Below are positions 1 through 7,038 of a stretch of DNA of 13,896 nucleotides, one piece after another. Position 1 is the first letter of the stretch; the number at the start of each line of letters is the position of its first letter. The position numbers and the translations under genes were made by a program. Location of the stretch: NCBI GenBank assembly GCA_910589655.1, contig CAJUTJ010000079.1:1-13896 (forward strand), written 5' to 3'. The notes under the pieces were generated by a model, which saw nothing but the letters and a program-made list of their open reading frames with translations, was not told the origin of the DNA and made no database searches. This stretch comes from an uncultured Acetatifactor sp. Its GTDB lineage: Bacteria > Bacillota > Clostridia > Lachnospirales > Lachnospiraceae.

Positions 1-1257
1 CATAGAAGTTCTTTGCGAAGCAGCCTCTGCTGCAAGCGTTAGAACTTCTTTTCGCACACTTTCCCCTATATGTATCTCATATCCATTAAACTCCAGTCCT
101 GAAAGTATGGAAAAAAAACCTTCCATTTTATTCACTGTACCGTGTACCTGACGGCGCACTTTTTCACGTTTCAGCCTCGTTGTGACAGGCAGTAATCCCA
201 TTCCTTTCATGGTTCCGCCATTTTCCATTCCTTCTGGATCAGAAATATGCTCCCCCATCATCTGATACCCGCCGCAAATACCACAAACCGGTATATTTTC
301 CGCCATTTTTATAACTGCTGCTTCCAATCCTCTCCCACGCATCCAGTCAAGGTCACTCATTGTGTTCTTGCTGCCCGGTAAAAAGACCATATCCGGACAT
401 CCTAATTCCGCTGCTGATGCAACATAGCGAACAGACACCTCCGGTATCTGTTCAAACACATTAAAATCCGTAAAATTAGAAATTCTGGGATACCTGATGA
501 CTGCTATATCTATCTTTCTTTTTTCTTTTTTTCTAAAGCGCTCTGTCAGACTGTCCTCATCCTCTAATTGTATATCCATATAGGGTACTACCCCTGTTAC
601 CGGAATACCTCCCTTTTCTTCCAGTATCTCAATGCCGGAATCAAGCAGTGAGCGGTCTCCCCTGAATTTATTAATAATCAGTCCTCTCACACGTTTCTTT
701 TCCTCTTCCGTAAGCAGCAGCAGCGTTCCTAAAAGCTGTGCGAATACACCGCCCCTGTCAATATCGCCTGCCAGCAATACCGGAGCATCCACAATCTCTG
801 CCAGTCCCATGTTGACAATATCATTCTCGCGTAAGTTTACCTCTGCCGGACTTCCAGCGCCTTCTATCACAATGATATCTGCCATTTCCTCTAACTTTCG
901 GAAAGCTCTCTTAATATCCGGAATCAGCCCTCGTTTATAAGAAAAATATTCCCTCGCGCTCATATTGCCAAGAACCTGTCCATTTACAATTACCTGTGAA
1001 CCTGTATGGTCTGTCGGCTTTAATAAAATCGGGTTCATGCAGACCAACGGAGTAATCCCTGCTGCTTCTGCCTGCATGACCTGAGCCCTTCCCATTTCAA
1101 GTCCTTCCTCTGTAACAAAAGAATTAAGCGCCATATTCTGGGACTTAAAAGGAGCTACTCTGTATCCATCCCGTTTCATTATCCTGCATAGTCCCGCTAC
1201 CAAAAGACTCTTTCCCGCACCGGACATGGTTCCCTGAATCATAATAACCTTTGCCAT
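1..1257 (-). CDS. cbiP: Cobyric acid synthase (glutamine-hydrolysing), C-terminus cut by window edge
   Basis: ATP-dependent amidotransferase that amidates the b, d, e and g carboxylates of adenosylcobyrinic acid a,c-diamide to form cobyric acid in the cytoplasm. The first 419 codons are open, in frame to base 1. The N-terminus carries a P-loop-like GTMSGAGKS at residues 9-17, then the family block MGRAQ..QA.AAG..P...MNPILLKP and SQVI..G. GDIDRGGVFA and GSKNTMSDL follow. The class-I-type glutaminase half shows VCGICGGYQMMG, with Cys328 as the likely nucleophile, and later GYEIHIGES. Family members are about 480-510 aa, so roughly 70-90 residues lie outside. The ATG is 2 bases after the stop of the ATPase gene and its AGAGG ribosome binding site lies in that gene's end, so translation is probably coupled. 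It is the most distal visible gene of the riboswitch operon. The symbol cobQ is also used. Confidence 0.95.
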   Translation of the reverse strand, partial: MAKVIMIQGTMSGAGKSLLVAGLCRIMKRDGYRVAPFKSQNMALNSFVTEEGLEMGRAQVMQAEAAGITPLVCMNPILLKPTDHTGSQVIVNGQVLGNMSAREYFSYKRGLIPDIKRAFRKLEEMADIIVIEGAGSPAEVNLRENDIVNMGLAEIVDAPVLLAGDIDRGGVFAQLLGTLLLLTEEEKKRVRGLIINKFRGDRSLLDSGIEILEEKGGIPVTGVVPYMDIQLEDEDSLTERFRKKEKRKIDIAVIRYPRISNFTDFNVFEQIPEVSVRYVASAAELGCPDMVFLPGSKNTMSDLDWMRGRGLEAAVIKMAENIPVCGICGGYQMMGEHISDPEGMENGGTMKGMGLLPVTTRLKREKVRRQVHGTVNKMEGFFSILSGLEFNGYEIHIGESVRKEVLTLAAEAASQRTSM

Positions 1258-1259
1258 AA

Positions 1260-2054
1260 TTACCTCTCTGAATTACTAATCTGTTTCATATACGCAAGAA
1301 GCTTTTCATTTCCAATAAAGTCTTTTTCATTCATATCATATAATCGTTCGATAAAATCCGATTCAAAAATCTCTTCCGGCGTCCCATATCGTTCCACATA
1401 CTCTCCTTTCAGGCAGAGTATTTTATCGGAAACAATCTTTGCCAGTTCCAATTCATGTAAGGACATAATAACCGTCAGTCCTTTTTTCTCCCTCATTTCC
1501 TGTAATAATAGCAAAAATTCAAGCTTATATTTGATATCCAGATAAGACGTTGGTTCATCTAATATCACAATTTCAGGCTCCTGACAGATTGCCCTCGCCA
1601 ACATCACCCGTTGTTTTTGCCCATCGCTTATCTTGCCAAAGTCTTTTTCACTGATGTCTGTTATATGGGTAAGCCGCATCACTTCATCTACAATCCGCTC
1701 ATCTTCTTCTGATAATATGCCAAACCATCCGGTATATGGATAACGCCCTGTTGCAACCATGTCTCTGCAGCTTTTCAGTTCTACCCTTACCCTCTCAGTA
1801 AACACTACGGACATTCTCTTTGCCAGTTCCTCTGCCTTCATTTCAGATAAATCATCTTCCCCAAGATATACCGCTCCGCCAAGCAGCCCAAGCTGCCCTG
1901 CAATACTTTTTAAAACGGTAGATTTACCCGCACCATTTGGTCCGATCAGGCATAGGATTTCCCCTTCCCGCAGTTTAATTTCCATATCCTTTATCAGTGG
2001 TTTGTTATCATACCCCACACACATCTTTTTCGTAGAAAAATAGTAGTTCTTCAT
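1260..2054 (-). CDS. ABC transporter ATP-binding protein, FecE/BtuD type (corrinoid, heme or iron-chelate import)
   Basis: Cytoplasmic ATPase of a type II ABC importer, 264 aa, normal for the family. Walker A is GPNGAGKS (residues 38-45), the signature is SDGQKQRV (143-150), Walker B is IVILDEPTS (162-170), and the H-loop histidine is H200. The position where the Q-loop glutamine is expected reads MSVVFTERV (81-89) with no Gln. From memory, related Firmicutes heme/B12 ATPases often read VVLT(E/D)R there, so this may be a subfamily trait rather than a defect. The start has GGGAG 6 bases upstream. It follows the permease gene after a 44-base gap and precedes cbiP by 2 bases. Its substrate cannot be read from its own sequence. 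The B12 riboswitch and cbiP favour a corrinoid, and the neighbouring chelatase leaves heme or another tetrapyrrole possible. Confidence 0.92.
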   Translation of the reverse strand: MKNYYFSTKKMCVGYDNKPLIKDMEIKLREGEILCLIGPNGAGKSTVLKSIAGQLGLLGGAVYLGEDDLSEMKAEELAKRMSVVFTERVRVELKSCRDMVATGRYPYTGWFGILSEEDERIVDEVMRLTHITDISEKDFGKISDGQKQRVMLARAICQEPEIVILDEPTSYLDIKYKLEFLLLLQEMREKKGLTVIMSLHELELAKIVSDKILCLKGEYVERYGTPEEIFESDFIERLYDMNEKDFIGNEKLLAYMKQISNSER

Positions 2055-2098
2055 GCTTTTCTCCCAAACGAAACATAGAAAATTTTAGGCGGTGTTCT

Positions 2099-3121
2099 TT
2101 AGCGCCTTAGATTTTCTTTTCGTTTTATTATCCAAAGCACCACTGGCGCACCGAAAATCGCCGTCACGGTGCTAATACTCAGTTCTGTTGGCGCAAGTAT
2201 TGTTTTTGCAAGCAGATCACAAAACAGGCAAAAAGCACTTCCCCCAACAAAACAGGCAGGTATCATCCAAATTGGATCTGTTGTATTCAGCAATTTCTTG
2301 ACCAAATGCGGCACTGCAATTCCAACAAAAGAAATCGGTCCTGCAAATGCCACAATACATGCAGATAAAATACTGGAGAAAATTACAATACACACACGCA
2401 AAAGCCGTAAATTAACACCCACATTCCGCGCATAAACATCTCCCAACTGGTAAGCGCCAAGTGGCTTTGACATCAGAAAAACTGTCAAAGACGTGGCGGC
2501 AACCACAACGGTCATAACTTTTACGTTTTCCCATGTCATTCCCGAAAAACTTCCCCGTGACCAGTTGTGAAGATTTACAATATCCGCATCATTGGCAAAG
2601 GTAACTACTAATTCCGTGACCGCCGAGCAAATGTAACCTATCATAACTCCGCTGACTACCAGCATTGACATATTATGGATTCTATGGGACATCAAAAGTA
2701 CAAAGCCCATAGATAGCATAGCTCCAATAAACGCAGCCAAAATCATAATTGCCGATGTCACCCTGACTCCCTTTCCCATGAGAAAAACCATTACAAGCGC
2801 CACCACCATTTTAGCCCCGGAAGAAATTCCTAAAACAAACGGTCCTGCAATTGGATTATTGAAGAATGTTTGCAAAAGATATCCTGCAAGAGAAAGCGCA
2901 CCTCCAAGAAGCAACACGGCTATCGCCCTCGGAAGCCTGATATCCCACAGAATCCTTGTTACCGTTCCATTACTTTCCTGCCCGCTAAATATTCTTGCCA
3001 CATCCGGCAATGCGATTCTGACACTTCCAATACAAATATTTAATATAAAAAAAATCAAAACGCAGGCTCCAAGCAAAAAGAAAGCCGCAATTTTTCTATG
3101 TTTTCTGTTTTTATGCATCAT
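2099..3121 (-). CDS. FecCD/BtuC-family ABC transporter permease
   Basis: Integral membrane subunit of a type II importer for vitamin B12, heme or siderophores, 340 aa, typical length. After a basic N-terminus, hydrophobic helices recur along the whole chain, as in the 9-10-helix BtuC fold. Conserved blocks are visible: GGALSLAGYLLQTFFNNPIAGP followed by LGISSGAK in the first half (residues about 74-105), and GPISFVGIAVPHLVK near residues 260-275, the region that contacts the ATPase in this family. The first ATG has AAAGG 8 bases upstream, and that site overlaps the stop codon of the binding-protein gene. The tight packing with binding protein upstream and ATPase downstream gives one complete importer. 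A homodimer of this protein is expected, as no second permease gene is present. Confidence 0.93.
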   Translation of the reverse strand: MMHKNRKHRKIAAFFLLGACVLIFFILNICIGSVRIALPDVARIFSGQESNGTVTRILWDIRLPRAIAVLLLGGALSLAGYLLQTFFNNPIAGPFVLGISSGAKMVVALVMVFLMGKGVRVTSAIMILAAFIGAMLSMGFVLLMSHRIHNMSMLVVSGVMIGYICSAVTELVVTFANDADIVNLHNWSRGSFSGMTWENVKVMTVVVAATSLTVFLMSKPLGAYQLGDVYARNVGVNLRLLRVCIVIFSSILSACIVAFAGPISFVGIAVPHLVKKLLNTTDPIWMIPACFVGGSAFCLFCDLLAKTILAPTELSISTVTAIFGAPVVLWIIKRKENLRR

Positions 3122-3133
3122 AATCGCAGCCTT

Positions 3134-4321
3134 TCACTCTAAATGATAAAGATAGTTCATATCATCATTTTCTCCCTGTATCATCGCATGGATATCCTCA
3201 ATGAAATATCCAATTGCAAGGGATTGCTGGTACATATCGTTTGTTGTACACCACACATTTCCATTCTCCACAGCCTTGAAATCCGCAAGCAGCTCACATT
3301 TATCAAGCAACTCCTCTACACTGGAAACACCTCCATCAATAGAGCTGTTATAAATCAGAAAATCTGCATCTTTTGCACTGGCATAAAATTCTTCGACCTG
3401 TATATTCATGGTAGAACGCTTTGTTTCAGGATCGCCTAAATTTTGAAAGATATAGTTTCCACCTGCAAGTTCTATCATCTTCGGAACATAATCAGAAGAT
3501 TGGCGTACCTGTACCATACCATTGGAAGTAATGAAAAAGAAAGCTACTGTTTTATCTGTTCTCTCAGATGCACTTACTCTCTCAAGAATTGCTGTCTGAT
3601 CCATAAATATCCTTTCTGCCTCCTCTTCCTTTCCAAGCAGCGCCCCATAAAATTTCACCCATTCTACCCTGCCAAGCGGATGTGACTCATAACTGGAATA
3701 GTCTATCATAACAGGGATTCCAAAGTTTTCCAGATTTTCCACTACTTCAGGCGAATGCGAAATCATCATATTTTCTATGGCAAGCGCACAATGATTTGAA
3801 ACAAGCAATTCATAATCCGGCTTGCTGTATTTACCCGCATAAAGGATATTACCCTTTTGCATTTCCTCTCTGGCTGCTTCAATAAACCAGCCATCTTCCT
3901 TTTGCCCTGAAAAAGTAATAGAATTTAATCCATCCAATTCACTGAAAATATCCATCGCCGAAGATGCCACAAGATAGATGTCTTTCATCGGACGCCTAAG
4001 CACCACAATTTCTTTATCTAAAGTTTGCGGTACATCCCCATTTTCCGGTACAATCAAAAACTGCGTGCCATCCATTGTTATCGTAAGCAGGGTATAACCA
4101 CCCTCATAATAATCAACTTTAAAATTTTCCGCATACTGTAACTCTAAGCTTCTCTCATAAACCAGTTCTTCTCCTGAATCCAGATCTGATATATCCAAAT
4201 CCAACTCTGATTCTTCCCCTATATCTGCCATTACGTCAGAATCGGGAGAAGGACTGCCACAGCCATACAGCCATAGCAGCCCCACAAGAAGCAAAACATA
4301 TGCCTTTTTTCTTCCTCTCAT
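3134..4321 (-). CDS. Substrate-binding lipoprotein of the ABC importer (BtuF/FhuD-like)
   Basis: Membrane-anchored extracellular receptor that should hand substrate to the permease. A basic start and hydrophobic stretch end in the lipobox LYGC (Cys21 in this numbering), followed by an acidic linker rich in D, E and S. The remainder fits the PF01497 periplasmic-binding fold: VVLRRPMKDIYLVASSAMDIFSEL in the first lobe, ILYAGKYSKPDYELLVSNHCALAI and a long helix region, then FFITSNGMVQVRQSSDYVPKMIELAGGNYIF and DADFLIYNSSID in the second lobe. An in-frame ATG lies 12 bases further upstream (4333) but has no convincing ribosome binding site. The chosen ATG has GGGGA 5 bases before it. It sits directly before the permease. 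Ligand-binding residues cannot be assigned from sequence alone. Confidence 0.88.
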   Translation of the reverse strand: MRGRKKAYVLLLVGLLWLYGCGSPSPDSDVMADIGEESELDLDISDLDSGEELVYERSLELQYAENFKVDYYEGGYTLLTITMDGTQFLIVPENGDVPQTLDKEIVVLRRPMKDIYLVASSAMDIFSELDGLNSITFSGQKEDGWFIEAAREEMQKGNILYAGKYSKPDYELLVSNHCALAIENMMISHSPEVVENLENFGIPVMIDYSSYESHPLGRVEWVKFYGALLGKEEEAERIFMDQTAILERVSASERTDKTVAFFFITSNGMVQVRQSSDYVPKMIELAGGNYIFQNLGDPETKRSTMNIQVEEFYASAKDADFLIYNSSIDGGVSSVEELLDKCELLADFKAVENGNVWCTTNDMYQQSLAIGYFIEDIHAMIQGENDDMNYLYHLE

Positions 4322-4340
4322 CTTATTCCCCATTTTTTTC

Positions 4341-5267
4341 TTATTCTTTGACCGCTGTATCTAAATGGAAAGTGAGTGTATATTCTATTTCATGAGGTTT
4401 ACTCATCGCCACAGTGTCGCCGATAATATCCATTGGTTCATCAAATATAAGAACAGGAATCTCAAATATAGAATCGCCTTCCGTATTTACCGGCAGATAT
4501 TTTTCTCCATTCACTATCATATAATCATAATTAGGGCTGTTCCACTGTACGGTTGCCATCGCTTTTCCGCCTGCCACGGTTACCGATACGGGAGACAAAA
4601 TTTCTGCCTTTCCGCTTCCGCCTGCAAAGGTAATTCCCATGCTATATGTACCATCTTCCAAAGATACTTCATCATTCTCAAGCGGAACCGGATTGGAGAC
4701 GCTGACCTTATGATCGTACCATTTTCCCTTTGTCCCAATAAGCGCCAGATCAAATTCGGTCTCCAGCATGGGAACAGGCACATCAAAACCATAAACTTCT
4801 TCTGTCATACCGTCACTGTATGTGACTGTATCTTCTGTCGGTAAAAGCAGCTCTGTGCCTTCTTCCGATGCATCTTCAGCCAGTCCGGGATAAAGATTTA
4901 AAATCTTTTTTGAACCAAGGGTAATATGTATTGTCATTTCCCCGTTCTCTACTGTCAGCGTTCCCTTGCCCTCGCAGGTTTCATTGACACGAAACATACT
5001 GCTGTCTGTCGTAAACTCTGCTGTATAAATCCCATCTGCCAACTCTGCTGTATCCTGATTCTGCTTATCTGTTTCATCACTTTCAGGTTCTTCCTCCGTT
5101 GGTTCTTCAGGCAATGTTTCCGTTACAATTTCTGATGATTCCTCTGTATCCTCTTCTACAGTAACATCTACCGCAGAATCTGATTCCTGCGCATTATTGT
5201 TATTTCCACAACCCCCAGACAACGTGACAGAGAGAAGCGCAATAGCAATTATTATATTCTTCTTCAT
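4341..5267 (-). CDS. Lipoprotein with two tandem NEAT-like repeats, probable tetrapyrrole or metal capture
   Basis: 308-aa secreted lipoprotein with lipobox SGGC (Cys20), an acidic, low-complexity linker at residues about 28-75, and two related beta-rich repeats. Repeat 1 (about 77-193) begins ADGIYTAEF and ends WYDHKVSV. Repeat 2 (about 203-302) begins EDGTYSMGI, contains NYDYMIVNGEKYLP, and ends EIEYTLTF. The opening DG.Y, the midpoint V..G....., and the closing F(D/E)(V/I)PV segment recur in both. The pattern resembles iron-transport-associated NEAT domains, which bind heme on Gram-positive surfaces, but the match is from memory and ligand residues are not certain. It lies between the lipid-anchored chelatase and the binding protein, suggesting an extracellular relay. 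A GTG start 9 bases upstream is possible. The ATG is preferred because AGGTGAG stands 4 bases before it. Confidence 0.72.
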   Translation of the reverse strand: MKKNIIIAIALLSVTLSGGCGNNNNAQESDSAVDVTVEEDTEESSEIVTETLPEEPTEEEPESDETDKQNQDTAELADGIYTAEFTTDSSMFRVNETCEGKGTLTVENGEMTIHITLGSKKILNLYPGLAEDASEEGTELLLPTEDTVTYSDGMTEEVYGFDVPVPMLETEFDLALIGTKGKWYDHKVSVSNPVPLENDEVSLEDGTYSMGITFAGGSGKAEILSPVSVTVAGGKAMATVQWNSPNYDYMIVNGEKYLPVNTEGDSIFEIPVLIFDEPMDIIGDTVAMSKPHEIEYTLTFHLDTAVKE

Positions 5268-5283
5268 GCTTCTCACCTGCCTG

Positions 5284-6558
5284 TTAATCTTTCATTACAT
5301 CTGCCGTATGTTCTACATAAAGCTGCTGGATTGCCCCAATAGAACCAAGACCTTCAATCTGCACGTCCACGCTTTCAAAATATCCTGAAGCTTTGAACAT
5401 GCTAATCCATGAATCCTCATCTTCTCCTGCCATGTCATTATTGGCATGGTCTCCTGCCACAACCATTAGTGGACGAAGGATTACCTTTGTATAGCCCGCC
5501 TGCTTCACAGCATCTATCACCGCTTCACAGGATGTTTCTTCCGGTTCCCCTTCCACTGTTCCGATAAATGCATTGACACAGCCGATGTCTGTCATTTGAG
5601 TCTGCATCTGGCTGTAGCTTACCTTTGCGGCATGAGAAGTGCCATGTCCCAGAAATACAAATGCCGTTCCGTCCTCCTGCGCTTCTGCCATGCTCCCATA
5701 ACCTGCGTCCGCCACAGCTTCCGCAAGGATTGCTTCCGCTACCGCCGCCTTGTCCTCATTGACAACCGATGCATCCTTGCCGACCTCGCCGAGAAGCGGT
5801 TCTGCAACCTTTACTGTTTCAAACTGATCTTTGTATGATTCGACTGTTTCCATCAATTCATCATACTCCGCCCCATGCATCAGATGGGTAGGCTGTATTA
5901 CCAAATTCTTTACCCCATTTGCCACTGCGCGTTCCAATGCCTGATCCATATTGTCAATGAACTCTCCGTCTCTCGCCTGCACATGGTTAATAATAATCTG
6001 TGCCGTAAAAGCCCTTCTTACAGACCAGTCAGGATTTGCCGCCTGTATTGCATCCTCTATGCCTTTGATATCTGCAACACGGCTGTTATTAAAAGATGTT
6101 CCGAAGCTGACTACCAGAATTTCCTTTTCTCCGATATCGTCCTGATTTCTCGGATTGTCTTTGGAAGCATCGCCTGTATCCCTGCCAAAATAATCAGGAT
6201 CGGCTTCTTCCCCTTCCACCAGTTCTTTCTGGGCATCCGTCAGCGCATCCCATGCCGCTTTTGCCTGAGCGCACTGTGCATCAGTGTCTTCTGTTCTCTT
6301 TTGTACATAGATTGCATCAATCAATGCTGCAACTTCATCTGCCGCTGCCTGATCAGAAACAACGTCATCCCCTGTCTCCGATTCGTCCGCCTGATTTTGG
6401 CTGTCATTCTCTTCTGCCGATTCTGCACTCTTTGTATCTCCCTCCTCTGACTGTACGGTATTTTCCGCCGATGCCGGGGCATCTTTTGAACAGCCTGCCA
6501 GCGCCAGTGAGCAGGTCATAACACCAGTTAATAAAATAGCTACTAATTTCTTTTTCAT
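5284..6558 (-). CDS. cbiK: Lipid-anchored CbiK-type sirohydrochlorin cobaltochelatase with an extracellular spacer domain
   Basis: CbiK enzymes insert Co2+ into sirohydrochlorin in anaerobic B12 synthesis. Here 424 aa carry an export signal with lipobox LAGC (Cys23), an acidic/Ser linker (about 28-72), a short helical segment with AAWDALTDAQKELV (about 75-118), and then a CbiK domain from EKEILVVSFGTSFNNSR (about 144-424). The domain shows QPTHLMHGAEY (H225), LGHGTSHAA (H305, H309) and MVVAGDHANNDMAGED (H371). The two histidine motifs match those that hold the metal-binding catalytic histidines in CbiK. Cytosolic CbiK is about 260 aa, so the extra length is all N-terminal. The start has GAGGAG 4 bases upstream. 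It is the first gene after the riboswitch. Periplasmic CbiK forms are known from Desulfovibrio, so export is not unique, but the substrate may be heme-related or a cobalt/tetrapyrrole carrier role rather than de novo synthesis. Confidence 0.88.
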   Translation of the reverse strand: MKKKLVAILLTGVMTCSLALAGCSKDAPASAENTVQSEEGDTKSAESAEENDSQNQADESETGDDVVSDQAAADEVAALIDAIYVQKRTEDTDAQCAQAKAAWDALTDAQKELVEGEEADPDYFGRDTGDASKDNPRNQDDIGEKEILVVSFGTSFNNSRVADIKGIEDAIQAANPDWSVRRAFTAQIIINHVQARDGEFIDNMDQALERAVANGVKNLVIQPTHLMHGAEYDELMETVESYKDQFETVKVAEPLLGEVGKDASVVNEDKAAVAEAILAEAVADAGYGSMAEAQEDGTAFVFLGHGTSHAAKVSYSQMQTQMTDIGCVNAFIGTVEGEPEETSCEAVIDAVKQAGYTKVILRPLMVVAGDHANNDMAGEDEDSWISMFKASGYFESVDVQIEGLGSIGAIQQLYVEHTADVMKD

Positions 6559-6612
6559 TTTCTCCTCGCTTCCTTCCCTGTCGCTCTACAGGGATATTAT
6601 TTTATTGTATAT

Positions 6613-6648
6613 AAAAAATCCTCCACCATAATAACTACGGTAAAGGAT
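6613..6648 (-). terminator. Intrinsic terminator in the riboswitch leader (expression platform)
   Basis: On the minus strand a 13-bp stem runs from ATCCTTTACCGTA to TATGGTGGAGGAT with loop GTTAT. All 13 positions pair, three as G-U, and a run of six T follows. It lies between the B12 aptamer and the cbiK start, about 55 bases before that start, which is where a transcription-attenuating platform would sit. The expected logic is that bound adenosylcobalamin favours this hairpin and stops transcription of the operon. Confidence 0.85.
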
Positions 6649-6758
6649 TCATACACAAAATAAGCCTGCCAAATGCACTAAAATAAACAATCTTCCATCG
6701 TGCTTTCTGCAAGTTCAAAACGTACAACCAGTTACTCGTGGTTTGAAACAAATGTTTC

Positions 6759-6957
6759 TGTACAGCATTCAGGCAGGTCTCCCGGCTTATAGATCATCAC
6801 ATCAGCCGTCTTCCCAGGAAAGGATTTATTTAATTCCCAGTGACATATCGGCTTCTACTCCCTAATTACGGTGACGAGTTCGTACAGGATTTGCACCTGT
6901 TTCCCTTTTCACCAAAACCAATGCTCATTTCCCACATTGTTCTGACACCTGTATACT
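6759..6957 (-). promoter_or_regulatory. Cobalamin (B12) riboswitch aptamer
   Basis: Read on the minus strand, the leader holds the family landmarks in order. GGTGCAAATCCTG and then CGTCACCGTAA (6866-6899) form the conserved core, followed by AAGCCGATATGTCACTGGG. The B12 box AAGCCGGGAGACCTGCCT lies at 6771-6788. A closing stem is possible between TACAG near 6950 and CTGTA near 6761. Just after the aptamer, GAAACATTTGTTTC (6745-6758) makes a further small hairpin. The element starts within about 20 bases of the predicted transcript start and controls the transporter and cbiP genes downstream. Boundaries are approximate to about 10 bases. Confidence 0.95.
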
Positions 6958-6975
6958 ATTTATTCAATTGTACAA

Positions 6976-7003
6976 AGTATAACACATTTTTTCCTAATGT
7001 CAA
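6976..7003 (-). promoter_or_regulatory. Sigma-A-type promoter of the riboswitch operon
   Basis: A perfect -35 TTGACA (7003-6998) and -10 TATACT (6981-6976) are separated by 16 bases. The -10 is preceded by TGT, giving an extended -10. Transcription would start near 6969, a few bases before the B12 aptamer, so the position fits well. Confidence 0.8.
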
Positions 7004-7038
7004 TAACTGCAAATCAAATTTTTGTTACCAAAAACTTG

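Noticed and set aside
4365..4844. 159-aa plus-strand frame opposite the NEAT-like lipoprotein
   Set aside because: Shadow of a well-supported lipoprotein gene. Composition is rich in Cys, His, Phe and Ile, with no ribosome binding site.
5875..6450. 191-aa plus-strand frame opposite cbiK
   Set aside because: Opposite a clear CbiK domain, Cys/Ile-rich with no family pattern, so a shadow.
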